A stretch of DNA of 64,000 nt, from NCBI RefSeq assembly GCF_018446385.1, contig NC_055987.1:81277418-81341417 (forward strand), written 5' to 3'. Numbering within the stretch: the first letter of the stretch is position 1; each line of letters starts with the position of its first letter. The position numbers and the translations under genes were made by a program. The DNA is from Zingiber officinale. Lineage: Eukaryota > Streptophyta > Magnoliopsida > Zingiberales > Zingiberaceae. Positions 22,152 through 35,093 of this stretch are shown one piece after another. The notes beneath the pieces were generated by a model, which worked only from the letters and a program-made list of their open reading frames with translations, made no database searches and had not been told where the DNA came from.

Positions 22152-22266
22152 CTACCTCCATTTCAAGGGGGCCTCTTTATGATCCAGAATTATCTTCTTC
22201 TTCTCTTTAATGAATTGCAAGAACTTCTTGCAGTCCATTTGATACTATACAAGAACAACTTGAAAC
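22152..22266 (-). pseudogene. Possible captured exon of unknown gene
   Basis: Minus strand: an acceptor-like tgcag at 22267-22271, then a frame with a stop followed by MDCKKFLQFIKEKKKIILD and HKEAPLKWR, ending in TAG at 22152. The charged, helix-prone text and the splice-like edge look like a last exon. I do not recognise the protein. It may be a third captured gene or the end of a chimeric transcript. Low certainty. Confidence 0.3.
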
Positions 22267-23049
22267 CTGCATATCCATGAAATGATTTAAGGAAGTGCAT
22301 CTCACAAAGAGAAAAAATCAATGTTAACTCTTCTAGTATATCATGAGTCAAAACACTACGGATTCAGTGCATCATAAAGCATAATCTTAGTATTTCTAAA
22401 ATGTAACTACCATATAGTGCTCAATTTTCCTACCATCTATGTTATACATCATGTATAAGTGAGAAAACATTTCTAGATAATCATATTGCTAATATTGAAA
22501 TTTCAGGCAGATACTACATCAATTTTTATCTATAACCACAATAATGACTTTTTGACAACTGCCTAAGATTATAGTTGGCAAAATAATAGATCCCTAAAGT
22601 AAATGCCTAGCATTGGAAACAGTAAATTCTGTAAATTTTTCATTTATAAACTAACTTTTGGAAAAATAGCAAAGAATCAGACAGATATGTATGTGTTTGA
22701 GAGGTATTGAATACTAAAAGATTCATTAGAAAAAAAAATTACAAATTAAGGAAGAAATATAGGGTCAAATTTTTACCTTATGCAGATGTGAGAAGGCACA
22801 CTTGAACAAACAACCAATTCACTTCTTAGAACAGATCAACAGGAATCTCTGTCACACAGATGCAAAACATGCTTAGAACCTGTAGACTTTTAACACTATC
22901 AAGTGCAAACTAAATGGATGAAGAAAAGGCATGTAAATGTAACAAAATCCAGCAAATTTGCAAGTGTATTTAAAGGAAAGAACTGTCATGTATCTGCAAA
23001 TAAAAATTTGAAAGAACTTCCAGAGTCAAATATAGAGCAGAATAAGACT

Positions 23050-24341
23050 AAGGTGCCTAGCTATTATAATAGTGGATCTCTCCAACATGAGAATATCCAG
23101 AGCCTCTTGAACAGCCTTTTCGACCTCAAAATCAAGTCCACTTGTGACCTCATCCAATAGAAGAATAGAAGGATTTGAAAGCACAGCACAAGCTATTGAG
23201 ATTTTTATTTTCTATTCTTCATTCAATGCTAAACCAGTCCTACCAACCTATATTACATCAGGTTCAATAAGTGCAATGCAAAATAGAATATCAAATGAGA
23301 CTCAACCCAAAATTAAACATGATCAAAAGACAAGCTCAAAATTAAACATGTGCAAGATCAACCTGAGTTTCGTATCCCATTTCAAGAGAAGTTATGAAAT
23401 TATGTGCATGAACTATTTTAGCAGCTTCTTCAATCTGATCAGATGTAGCAGATCTTCCATAATCTATATTATCCTTGATTCTCAAACTTAACAAAGTTGG
23501 TTCCTGGGTAACTAGTCCAATTTGGCTTCTCAACCATTCCAACTTCAGATGTTTTATATTCTCCCCATTCAATAGAACTTCACCTGCATCAAGAAATCAA
23601 GACAAAACTGTCATGCATCAATGAAACGTACATTAGTGTATGATAGGAAAACATAGTCAAAGAAGACAAATCTAAGGTAGGATCATAGAAAGGCTCCATA
23701 AGAGGAATTATATTACTTTTTCTAGAACCATTCCTACCAACAAGGGCCAAAATTTTTCTAGCAAGTACATTTTGGTAAAAGCCACTCAGTATGGGAATTT
23801 ATGGACATGAAAGATAGCTGAAGTAAACATTCCTAAACTCAATATTCCCTTGCATTGTAGCTAAGGTACTTCTATCCTGATTAAGAGAAGAATTTGAACG
23901 GCTTATCAACTCAAAAAGTCTGTAAGCAGCAATTCTCCCTTGCTCAAATGAATAGAAATTGGTAGCCGCTTGATTAAGTCCACTAAAAATGAAAGACTTA
24001 ATGAGAACAAAAGATATCCTAGAGAGAAAATGAAAAGATATACTAAAGATGAATGTAGGCTTCATAACAAAGCTTACTTACAGGCCACTCAAAATTACAG
24101 CAAACAAAGAAGTAATAATTTCTCCACCATTATCTTTTCCATTCGAAATCAGGGACCTCCCAACCCAAAGTTGTAAAGCACAAGAACATATATCAAGACC
24201 ATATGTGAAGCCAAGACCAAGGCCTTGCACTAGACTAATCAGTATTCCATACCTTAGTGTAGCTTGAAGTGAGGTTGCATATGAATACTTAGCAAGAGTA
24301 TCATTTGTAAAGGCATACAATGTTCTAATGTATGAAATCAC
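23050..24341 (-). pseudogene. ABCB6/ABCB20-like transporter fragment captured by CACTA
   Basis: Four exon-like blocks on the minus strand match the first half of plant ABCB6/ABCB20-type ABC transporters. Block 1, 24341-24082: TLYAFTNDTLAKYSYATSLQ and LGLGFTYGLDICSCALQLWV (membrane domain), with acceptor tgtag and donor gtaagt. Block 2, 23982-about 23680: LNQAATNFYSFEQGRIAAYR, NIEFRNVYFSY, then a stop and a Walker A reading GRNGSRKS instead of GRNGSGKS. Block 3, 23583-23363: LEWLRSQIGLVTQEPTLLSL and DQIEEAAK (Q-loop region). Block 4, 23247-about 23050: one stop, then [20 protein letters not shown] (Walker B). The ABC signature region is degraded. Introns are retained, so capture was from DNA. 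It is a partial, disabled copy; the parent gene should lie elsewhere. Confidence 0.88.
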
Positions 24342-25081
24342 CTACAAAATCAAAAAGTGTGTAAAAAGAACCAAATTGTATGGCTGAACTACAAAATAGA
24401 GATCATTGTTCACCATTGAAATTATATTGCTATAAATAGGACAAAACACTATCAGATTGATAATTTTGAAGATAAATCAATAAAAATTTTTAGATCAGTT
24501 TAGGTTTTAGTTTAAATAGCATAAAACAGAATGAGTATGAATGTGCCCCTCATCCATAAACTAGGAACACTTCACAAGAGAGTTTGCAAGAGGTATCCAC
24601 TGAGCAAAAAATAGATGAACAACATCAAAGTGCAGCACATCTATAATGCACATATTTATGGATAATCAAATGCAACATTAGAAAGGCCCAAGATTCAATG
24701 AAACAAGGAATGATCTCAAAGAAAAACTATTTGAAACCAAAAAAATTCATATTACAGGCTATGACTCGAAATGCTTCCACAAGGTACAACCATACAAGGA
24801 AGGCGATCTTAAGAGCCATGCTTCAGAAATTGGAGAATAAGAGTATAGTCATTGACCAAATTGTTGGGCTCAGCCATGCACAAATGGAGTAACAACAATA
24901 TATTACGTAAACAAGTAACTTGTTCCAACCAAAATCAAGTCTAATGGCATTAAGTATAGCCACTAAAAAGCCTATTTTATTACCATCAAACATGTTCATG
25001 CTGCTTGCTAATGTCAACTGAAGCAAAGAACTCACAACCATATGCAAAGAGAGAAAAAGGAAATATAGATTAACTTAATAC

Positions 25082-25548
25082 CTATAATATGAACAAGTGT
25101 TTCCCTCCCAGACAAATCTGTAACATGCTGCAAGCCCAAAGCAGGTGAGAAAAATCAAAGTTTTAATTCCCCTTCTAAACCAACAGATCAGAAAGTGGAC
25201 TTATTTGACTCACAATGAAAGTATCATTAAAAGAAGCAAAAGATGTGGGCAACACCGAACACTTGCTCCCCCTCCCGTACAGTTGGCCCAAGCGTCACAT
25301 TCTCCTCCATGGATTCCCTAGTCTTCTTTCTTCCTGACTACAAAACCAACAGGCAATAAGCAAAAAGAGAAGGAAAAAAAATTGACTACATACTAAATCT
25401 AAAGTTACATAGGAGAACATATCAAATTATTTCATCCAGGCGCAAATCTGCAACCTCGTGAATCCGTAGTTAACAGATTTTGACTAAAAGGGAAATTATT
25501 CGAGGTCGCAACACCATATTCTGTGCAAACTGATGAATAACTCACCAT
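25082..25548 (-). pseudogene. Ribosomal protein S14 (uS11) 5' fragment captured by CACTA
   Basis: Minus strand. Exon 1 ends in ATG (25548-25546) followed by donor gtgagt; exon 2 runs 25337-25214 after acceptor ttgtag and reads [18 protein letters not shown] then [15 protein letters not shown]; exon 3 starts at 25127 after ttgcag and reads HVTDLSGRETLVHIIG. This is the N-terminal part of cytosolic uS11 (RPS14), a small-subunit protein. One extra T in exon 2 shifts the frame inside [11 protein letters not shown], giving a stop soon after. The donor of exon 2 (gtgagt) and the introns are intact-looking. The rest of the gene is absent; ABCB sequence follows downstream. The 5' UTR of the parent probably lies in 25549-25650. 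Confidence 0.86.
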
Positions 25549-25917
25549 GGTGGTAGTGAGATGAGAGAGCAGTAACAACGAAGAGGAAGACGGCGACGCG
25601 CGATGGCGAGAGGCGGATCGATCTTCAGCTGCGACGGGTCGAAGGGAGGATCCCATGGCTTGGGGTCATGCTTCGGAAGGCTGTCGCAATGGCAAAGGAG
25701 GAAGGTGACTAGGGTTTTGAGGCACTTGCAGATCTCGCGCAAGTGCTCCATTTGGTGGCATGGCGTGAAGAGATCGTCGAGGAGAGGGAAAGAAAAATGG
25801 CTTAGGGTTCGAGAATGCCAAGGGGAAAACACGGCGCGAAAGATTTTCACAGAGAGGGAAAGCAAAACTGCGAGGGGAAATGACGAAACGAATAAAGCCA
25901 AAGACAATGGTTTTATT
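25549..25917 (-). other. GC-rich 5' region of the captured gene unit
   Basis: Clearly more GC-rich than its surroundings. On the minus strand it leads into ctctctcatctcactaccaccATG, a credible RPS14 5' UTR. Open frames cross it on both strands, but I recognise none as a protein. It probably holds the promoter or first exon of the chimeric unit or another captured fragment. Confidence 0.45.
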
Positions 25918-25922
25918 AAAAC

Positions 25923-27760
25923 TGTTGGAACTTTCGAGCCGCAAAAACTGCTTTTTACGTTATGGAAACCCCGATGTCTTGCCACGGATCCGTACGAAGA
26001 CATATAAAATAAATCATGTACATGTTCTATCCTAGATCTGCACTAGATCTACATGAAAAAGGGAAGTATACCTTTGAAGCGAAGCCCTTCGCAAATCCCA
26101 CTCATCCAAGGTCCGTCGGATCTCAAGTGTGTTCAAGTGTACACACCTCTAGAAGTATCCACACGAACAAGAGATGAAGAGGAAACCTTAGAGTGTGCTA
26201 GCACCCCAAGGAATCTCGGCCAAGGAGAGAGGGAGAGAAGAGAAGAAGAGAGGAAGGAAGAAGATAGATTGAATGAGCACACAATGCTATTCAGGCACCA
26301 TTATGTGGCCGGCCACATTTAGAGGTATTTAAACCTCCATGGGATACCAAGAGTCATGGATCTTGGTTTCCCTCATGAGGTGGCACTTGGTCAAGTCAAT
26401 CTTGACCAAGTAAAGAAGCCTTGATGATGTGGAACACCATCATTGGCTGACCCCATGCCATGTCCCAATGAGGTGTCATTTGGTCAAGGCAAACTTGACC
26501 CTTCATCTTCCCTTCTCAAATCAAGTCAAACTTGACCTCTTATCTCCCATGGTTGATCAAATCTAACCATTTGCTTCTAACCAATTTAATTTAATGAATC
26601 TATATTCATTGAATTAAATTGACTCAATGAATCATAATCTAATTAGACTTATTAGAAACATGAATCAAATTGAGTACAACTCAATTAGTCTAATTTGGAT
26701 TACTCTTAATCCAAATTGGTTCATCACATGAACCTAATCCTCTTGGTCCATCATATGAACCTAATCTCCATCTAATTGCCCTTTGTGTGTGACCCTATAG
26801 GTTCTTATAACGTTGGCAATGTTCCTAAACCCATTTAGAAACATAAGTAATGAGCGGTATCTAGCAACACATCATTACTACCCAAGTTACAAGAATGTTG
26901 AGATCCAACATCACCTTTGTGACTACTAATTGTGACTCTCACAATATGTGGCAATATCCTTCTATCCTTGACATCTAGATTGATCAATTTGAGGCATAGA
27001 CCATGTCATCCTCTAATCAATCTATATCTTGAACTCCAAGTAGACTCACTCTAATCAAATGAGCTCAATATCTCATATTGAATCATTTGGGCATGGCTAT
27101 GCACTTAGTGATCTCACTCTATCAAGAATAATGATGTCACTCGCGTCATATAGGAGGGATAGATCCCATCTACATCACTCACATCCCTCCGCATAATTTG
27201 TTACATACCCAGTAATCGCCTTTATAGTCCACCCAATTGCGAGTGACGTTTGACAAAGCCAAAGTATGCAACTCCTTATGTAGGGAACCATGGTGACTTC
27301 AGGTCCAAGGACTGATAGTCATACTAATAGTCACATGAGAAAATATATGACACTCATATAACGATCCATGATACTTTCTCATAGCGGGTCATTCAGCATA
27401 CATTCTCCAATGCGTATCCATGTGTCAACTTGATATCTCTATATCCATGACTTGTGAGATCAAGTCATCGAGTTGACCTTCATGCTAGTCTCGTCGCATT
27501 AACATTGTCCCTGAATGTTAATACTTGACTAGGAATGATTAAAAGTAGTGTTCTCTATATCATCTCACTATCGATTCAACCAATCGATTGATATAGATAA
27601 GAACCTTCTACTCAAGGACGTTATTATACTTAGTTATTTGGCACCAATACAAGTAAGTATAATAACCATAAAGAAAATGCCTTTATAAATATATAGGAAT
27701 ATGATACATCGAGTCCATACAACAATCATCATATGATTGGCTCTAGGGCTCTAACTAACA
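25923..27760 (-). repeat. 3' LTR of minus-strand copia element
   Basis: 1838 bp; plus strand reads TGTTGGAACTTTCG...CTAACTAACA. Confidence 0.92.
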
Positions 27761-27774
27761 ATCTCCCATAAGCA

Positions 27775-30700
27775 CTAGTGCCAATCAATGTAGGCTCTAA
27801 GGCCCAATGACCTAGTGTGACAATCATGCTTTCTTTGTGCCAAAGCCTTGGTCAAGGGATCAGCGACGTTAGCTTCTGTGGGTACTCTATAAATCTTCAC
27901 ATCTCCTCTATCGATGATCTCTCGAATGAGATGGAAGCATCGTAGTATGTGTTTGGTCCGCTAGTGTGAGCGAGGTTCTTTAGCCTACGCAATTGCTCCA
28001 TTGTTACCACAATAGGCTCAATAGGATCAACTATGCTAGGAACCACCCCAAGCTCAATAATGAACTTGCAGATCTAAACTGCCACCCTTGTTGCTTATGA
28101 TGCAGCAATATACTCAACCTCTGTTGTAGAATCAGTAACTGTGTCTTGCTTCGAACTCTTCCAGCTCACAGCACCACCATTCAAGCAAAACACGAACCCA
28201 GACTGCGATCTATAGTTATCTTGGTCAGTTTGGAAGCTGGCATCACTGTAACCCTTTACAGCTAGCTCATCATCGCCTCCATATATCAAGAAATATTCTT
28301 TAGTCCTTCTCAATTACTTAAGAATATTCTTGACCACTATCCAGTGACACTCACCTGGATCTAACTGGTATCTGCTCATCATGCTCAAGGCATACGAAAC
28401 ATCAGGATGAGTACATAGCATGGCGTATATGATAGATCCTATGGCGGAAGCATAAGGGATCTTATCCATGCGGTCTCTCTCCTCTCTAGAAGAGGGACTT
28501 TGAGTCTTTGAAAGACTCACACCATTTGACATCGGTAGAAATCCTTTCTTGGAATTCTGCATGGAAAACCGTAGTAATACCTTGTCAACATATGTACTCT
28601 GACTTAGGCTAAGCAATCTCTTAGATCTATCTCTATATATCTTTATGCCTAGGATGCAGGCTACTTCACCTAAGTCCTTCATTGAGAAACAATTCCCTAG
28701 CCAAGTCTTTACAGACACAAGTAAAGGGATGTCGTTCCCAATGAGTAGTATGTCATCCACATACAATACAAGGGAGATAACTGTGTCCCCAACAACCTTC
28801 TTGTAGACACAGGGTTCATCTTCATTCTTGATGAAACAAAACTATTTGATCGCATCATCGAATCAAAGATTCCAGCTCCAAGAAGCTTGCTTTAGTCCAT
28901 AAATGGACTTATGCAGCTTGCATACTCTACCAGTATTCTATGGATCTACAAAATCCTCAGGTAGTGTCATGTACACATCCTCGAGCAAGTTTCCATTCAG
29001 AAACGTGGTTTTGACATCCATCTGCCAGATCTCATAATCGTGGTATACTGCAATAGCAAGCATGATCCGAATGGACTTAAACATCGCTACTGGAGAAAAA
29101 GTTTCATCACAGTCAATACCATGAATTTGCTTGAAACCATTAGCTACGAGACCACCCTTATATATAAGTCCATCTATATCAGCCTTTATCTTAAAGACCC
29201 ACTTACACCCAATGGCTTTGACCCCTTCAGGTGGATCAACCAAAGTCCATACTTGGTTGGTGTACATGGATTCCATCTCGGATCTCATGGCCTCTAGCCA
29301 TTTCTCAGAATCTGGTCTCATCACAGCTTCTTGATAGGAGGTAGGCTCATTCTCAACGAGGGTAACGTCATCATGGTTAGACAAGAGAAATGAGTATCTC
29401 TCAGGCTGACGACATACCCTATCAGACCTGCGAAGAGGTAGGTCTACTTGAACTGATTGTTGTTCCTCAACTCCTTGTGGAACAATCTCATCATCCACAA
29501 CACTTTATGGTTCCAATTCAACTTCCATCAAGGCTTCAGTGCTATGGTCCATATCTTGAAATTCTTCAAGATTGAACGTACTCCCACTTGTTTTTCTAGA
29601 AATAAAGTCTCTTTTTAGAAATACCCTAGTCTTAGCCACAACTACTTTGTGTTGACTAGGAATGTAGAAGTAATATCTCTTCGTTTCCTTGGGATATCCT
29701 ATAAAATAACACTTATCAGATTTGGTTCCTAGTTTGTCCGAGACTTGACGTCGAATGTAAGCCTCACAACCCCAAATCCTCATGAAAGACACCTGGGCAT
29801 CTCTCCCAGTCCATATCCTATATGGTGTCTTTACTACAGCCTTAGATGGAACTCGGTTGAGAATGAAGGTTGCTGTGTCTAGAGCATAGCCACAAAGATA
29901 CATGGGAAGATCTGTGTGACTCATCATAGACCATACCATATCTAATAAGGTACGATTCCTCCTTTCGGATACACCATTCCACTGTGGTGTTCCAGGAGGA
30001 GTGAGTTGAGATAGAATTCCACACTCAGCTAGATAGTCACGAAACTCATGGCTAAGGTATTCACCACATCGATCTGATCGAAGTATCTTAATACTCTTGC
30101 CAAGCTGGTTTTGTACTTTATTCTTGAATTCTTTGAACTTTTCAAAGGATTATAACTTATGTGTCATCAAATACACATAACCATATCTACTGAAGTCATC
30201 AGTAAATGTAATGAAGTACCTATAACCTCCTCTGGCAGCGACATTGAAAGGGCCACATACATCACTATGTATAAGTCCTAACAAGTCAGTCGCTCTTTTG
30301 CTGTATTCATTAAAGGGAGTCTTGGTCATCTTGCCTAGTAGGAATGACTCGCATGTCTCATATGATTGAAAATCAAATGAGTCCAGAAAACCATCTTTAT
30401 GGAGCTGGAATAAGCGTTTGTCATTTATATTACCTAAGCAACAATGTCAGAGATAGGTTTGGTTCATTTCATTTGATTTGAACATTTTGGTACTTATGTT
30501 ATAGATAGGGTTCTCTAAGTCTAGAATATAGAGTCCGTTCATTTGAGGTGCACTACAATAGAACATATCATTTAAGTAAGCGGAACAACATTTGTTCTTT
30601 ATTACAAACGAAAAACCTTTCTTGTCTAAACAAGAAACTGAAATGATGTTCTTAGTAATAGCAGGCACATAACAACAATCATCTAATTCTAGTACAAGCC

Positions 30701-30791
30701 CAGAAGGAAGAGATAGATAGTAAGTTCCTACAGCAACAGCAGCAACCCGTGCTCCATTGCCTACTCGTAGGTCCACCTCGCCCTTCGTCAA
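27775..30791 (-). pseudogene. Copia pol: integrase, reverse transcriptase, RNase H (broken)
   Basis: Minus strand, from 30791 downward. 30791-30447 is the protease-to-integrase linker (ARVAAVAVGTYYLSLPSG, KNIISVSCLDKKGFSF). Integrase core and C-terminal region continue to 29505 (GCEAYIRRQVSDKLG, DKCYFIGYPKETKRYYFY). Reverse transcriptase spans 29498-28314: NQVWTLVDPPEGVKAIGCKW, GIDCDETFSPVAMFKSIR, QMDVKTTFLNGNLLEDVYM, and the catalytic box MYVDDILLIGND near 28760. RNase H begins about 28313 (GYSDASFQTDQDNYRSQSGF) and the frame ends TGGCACTAG at 27775. Stops near 28935 and 29500 and several frameshifts in integrase break it. Copying of this element now would need enzymes from another copy. Confidence 0.9.
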
Positions 30792-30812
30792 TGCCCTGCT
30801 ATTTCTCAGCGC

Positions 30813-31733
30813 CTACACATTAGTACAAATGTGAGAAGCACATCCGGTATTCAATACCCATGATGAAGAAATAGATAGATTGACTTCTATAACATATATA
30901 CCTGAAGTAGAAGTTTCACTTCTCTTCTTCTTAAGATCTTCCATATATACTTTGCAGTTCCTCTTCCAGTGCCCAGTCTGACCGCAGTGGAAGTAGGTAG
31001 CATCCTTGGCAACCCCTCCTTTGGGTTTCAGTGCCTTGCCTTTGCCCTTGGCTTGGGCCTTTCCCTTACCTTTAGTCTTTCCCTTGCATTTATTCTTTTG
31101 CACCTTCAAAATGGAGTTGGGCTTTACCTTCTTAAGGTTTAGCCCAGTAGTTCTCAACAGGCTTAGCAACTCGGGCAGTGGCTTGTCAATTTTGTTCATG
31201 TTGTAATTCATGACAAATTGATTGTAGCTCTCTGGCAAGGATTGCAAGATCAAGTCTGTGGCCAGCTCTTGACCAAGTGGGAATCCCAATCTCTGTAGGT
31301 TTTCTATGTACCCAATCATCTTGAGCACATATGGACCTACAGGAGTCCCATCTTGCATCTTGAACTGAAACAGTGCCTTGGAGATCTCGAATCTCTCGTG
31401 TCTTGCTTGTCCTTGATATAGTTGACGAAGATGTTCAACCATATCATAAGCTGACATCAACTCATGTTGCTTCTTAAGCTCAGAGTTCATGGTTGCGAGT
31501 ATGAGGCATGACACATATAATGCGTCATCTTGATGCTTCTTGTAAGCATCTCGGTTAGCTCGCGTGGCAGTGGCAGGAGGTGCCTCCGAAATGGGCTGCT
31601 CCAGGACGTACAGTTTTCTCTCTTGAGTGAGAACAATTCTCAAATTCCTGTACCAGTCCAGGAAATTAGCTCCATTGATCTTGTCCTTGTCAAGGACAGA
31701 ACGCAGGGAGAAGGTGTTCATGTTTGTCGACAT
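30813..31733 (-). pseudogene. Copia gag and protease (defective)
   Basis: A 306-codon open frame starting MSTNMNTFSLRSVLDKDKIN at 31733. Residues 1-200 are the UBN2-type gag (GANFLDWYRNLRIVLTQERK, LYQGQARHERFEISKALFQ); 205-245 are Lys/Gly-rich repeats; the zinc knuckle reads YFHCGQTGHWKRNC, its first Cys replaced by Tyr. The protease site reads WVLNTGCASHIC, Asn in place of the catalytic Asp of DTG. A stop follows (frame ends 30813). The homologous element at 50010 has CFHC and DTG at these places, so both changes are specific to this copy. Confidence 0.92.
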
Positions 31734-33247
31734 GGCAATCTACAACAGAAATAATGTAGAAAGTAAATATCATATTCCATTTATCATTTAATTAGACCTT
31801 TAACTAAATGATGCTCCCACTGAATTATAGAGCTTTTGTAGGAATCAAATCATGGATGTGGTCAAACCACACTACCAGATTCATACCGATTAGCTATAAC
31901 TCTTGTGGGACAAGATCCACATCATACTACGCCTTGAGTTAGCTTTGGCTAAATCACCCAAGACCTAGTATGATCGGTAGATAACTAATTATCAATTACA
32001 TCTCTATGCAACTCTTGTTTATAGGATCAAAATCCTCATTTATAAGAAACCTTGAGTTATCTTTAGCTAAATCACCCAAGATTTAGTATAAATGTGATTT
32101 TATCCTATTTTCTAACCGTTGGAAAAATACCTATAGTTATACTCGATCAAATTGAGTTAACTAGTTATACTTAATCCAATTAAGTTTGTACTCACCCAAG
32201 CTTTGATAGGCAGGACCATGATTGTCCCTCCGCACCCTTCCAAGATAATATGCGTTGCTCTGCTTTGGCAAATTCAACAACAGCAAATGATCGAGGTAGT
32301 GATGGGTATCAAAACTTGGTAGGCATATTGAGTTGAGTTGATTAAGATCTAATCTAATCGTGGATTCGTATCTTATACGCATTAAGGCACTAATTACCCT
32401 ACACTAGCATGCATCACATACACACAAGCAATTAATTAAATTTTAATTAGGTCATGGCCCTACTATGATCTTCTCAAGCCAATGAGAAGATCGAATGGTC
32501 AACCTAGGGTCAACAGCTTCTTCAAGCTCCTTCCTTTGACCACCATGTGTTGCTCGCACCCTCCTCATAACTCCTTCTCGAGTAGACCTTCCACCGCTTC
32601 ATTTTGTACATTACAAATATGAAACTCGAGTTACATTCGAGTCTAAAATCTATTTACAACAGGAAATAAAAGGAGAGGTACGACGCGCAGGTCGCATATA
32701 ATATATACAGAACGCACAACGCACAACACACAAAAATGGCACGCAAGGCATATTATGAATTACAACACATTTTGTCCAATCAAATTGGGGTTTTTGGGTC
32801 ATGACCATCACAAAATCATACATAATTCTAAATTATGTATTATATATAAATTTCAATAATTTTACTACTGTTTTTATGATTTTATGAGTCGCAACTTCCC
32901 GGCGGTCCCGTTTAGCGATTTTCGGGCGCGATCGCGGGACATTGCCCCTTGCAGGGTTAGGGGAAGCACCCTTTCTCGTAAAATGAGTATCACGAGTATC
33001 CTACTATGATCTAACAGAACCTTAAGCCGCTGTCCCAAAACAATTTGGGCGAGACCTTGCCGTTTCGGAAGGTTTTTCTCGGTAGTCGAAGCCTACAAGT
33101 TTCTAAGCACTTGTTGCTTCGCCTCTACGAGAAAAATATTCATAAAATACACAAAAATAGTAAACTTACAGAAACTTACAGATAAGATATTTTTCATAAA
33201 AATACAAACGAAACATGTACACGCTTCGCATGTGGCTCTGATACCAC
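31734..33247 (-). other. Copia 5' leader and primer site
   Basis: 1.5 kb non-coding leader between the primer site (33234-33246) and gag. It includes a CG-rich stretch (32890-33090) with the cttcccggcggtcccg and ctgtcccaaaacaatttggg motifs that also occur, duplicated, in the plus-strand relative at 48535-48880. Confidence 0.75.
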
Positions 33248-35088
33248 TGTTGGGACTTTCGGGCCGCAAAAACCACTTTTTGCGTTGCGGAAACCCCGAA
33301 GTCTTGCCACGGATCCGTGAGAAGACATATAAAATAAATCATGTACATGTTTTATCCTAGATCTACACTAGATCTGCATGAGAAAGGGAAGTATACCTTT
33401 GAAGCGAAGCCCATCGCAAATCCCGCTCGTCCAAGGTCCGTCAGATCTCAAGTGTGTTCAAGTGTACACACCTCTAGAAGTATCCACACGAACAAGAGAT
33501 GGAGAGGAACCCTTAGAGTGTGCTAGCACCCCAAGGAGTCTCAGCCAAGGAGAGAGGGAGAGAAGAGAAGAAGAGAGGAAGGAAGAAGATATATTGAATG
33601 AGCACACAATGCTATTCAAGCACCATTATGTGCCCGACCACATTTAGAGGGTTTTAAACCTCCATGGGATACCAAGAATCATGGCACTTGGTCTCCCTCA
33701 TAAGGTGGCACTTGGTCAAGTCAATCTTGACCAAGTAAAGAAGCCTTGATGATGTGGAACACCATCATTGGCCGGCCCCATACCATGTCACAATGAGGTG
33801 GCATTTGGTCAAGTCAAACTTGACCCTTCATCTTCCCTTCTCAAATCAAGTCAAACTTGACCTCTTATCTCCCATGGTTGATCAAATCTAACCATTTGTT
33901 TCGAACCAATTTAATTTAATGAATCTATATTCATTGAATTAAATTGACTCAATGAATTATAATCTAATTAGACTCATTGGAAATATGAATCAAATTGAGT
34001 CCAACTCAATTAGTCTAATTTGGATTACTCTTAATCCAAATTGGTTCATCACATGAACCTAATCCTCTTGGTCCATCATATGAATCTAATTTCCATCTAA
34101 TTACCCTTTGTGTGTGACCCTATAGGTTCTTGTAACGTTGGAAATGTTCCTAAACCCATTTAGAAACATAAGTAATGAGCGGTATCTAGCAACACATCAT
34201 TACTACCCAAGTTATAAGAATGTTGAGATCCAACATCACCTTTGTGACTACTAATTGTGACTCTCACAATATGTGACAATATCCTTCTATCCTTGACATC
34301 TAGATAGATCAATTTGAGGCATAGGCCATGTCATCCTCTAATCAATCTATATCTTGAACTCCAAGTAGACTCACTCTAATCAATGAGCTCAATATCTCAT
34401 ATTGACTCATTTGAGCATGACCATGCACTTAATTATCTCACTCACTCTATCAAGAATAATGATGTCACTCCCGTTATATAGGAGGGATAGATCCTATCTA
34501 CATCACTCACATCCCTCCGCATAATTTGTTACATACCCAGTAATCGCCTTTATAGTCTACCCAGTTACGGGTGACGTTTGACAAAGCCAAAGTATGCAAC
34601 TCCTTATGTAGGGAACCATGGTGAATTTAGGTCCAAGGACTAATAGTCATACTAATAGTCACATGAGAAAATATATGACACTCATATAACGATCCATGAT
34701 ACTTTTTCATGGAGGATCATTCAGCATACATTCTCCAATGCATACCCATGTGTCAACTTGATATCTCTATATCCATGACTTGTGAGATCAAGTCATCGAG
34801 TTGACTTACATGCTAGTCTCATCGCATTAATATTGTCCCTGAATGTTAATACTTGACTAGGAATGATTAAGAGTAGTGTTCTCTATATCATCTCACTATC
34901 GATTCAACCAATCGATTGATATAGATAAGAACCTTCTACTCAAGGACACTATTATACTTAGTTATTTGGTACCAATACAAGTAAGTATAATAACCATAAA
35001 GAAAACTCCTTTATAAATATATAGAAATATGATACATCGAGTTCATACAACAATTATCGTATGATTGGCTCTAGGACTCTAACTAACA
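33248..35088 (-). repeat. 5' LTR of minus-strand copia element
   Basis: 1841 bp; plus strand reads TGTTGGGACTTTCG...CTAACTAACA, next to the primer site. Confidence 0.92.
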
Positions 35089-35093
35089 AAAAC

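Larger units (their letters stand above)
25923..35088 (-). mobile_element. Complete Ty1/copia element (Angela-like), minus strand
   Basis: 9166 bp with LTRs at 25923-27760 (3') and 33248-35088 (5'), flanked by AAAAC (25918-25922 and 35089-35093). The iMet primer site is at 33234-33246 (minus strand TGGTATCAGAGCC) and the polypurine tract at 27761-27775. The order gag-protease-integrase-RT-RNase H defines copia. The long LTR of about 1.84 kb suggests the Angela clade. Coding regions carry stops and active-site changes, and the two LTRs differ visibly. It is inserted in the CACTA element. Confidence 0.93.

Noticed and set aside
22903-23491. Plus-strand ORFs over the ABCB region
   Set aside because: They are antisense shadows of the captured ABCB exons on the minus strand.
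25603-26007. Plus-strand ORF of 134 codons
   Set aside because: It runs across the copia insertion border at 25923, so it cannot be an ancestral gene; the first part is GC-rich leader sequence of the captured unit.
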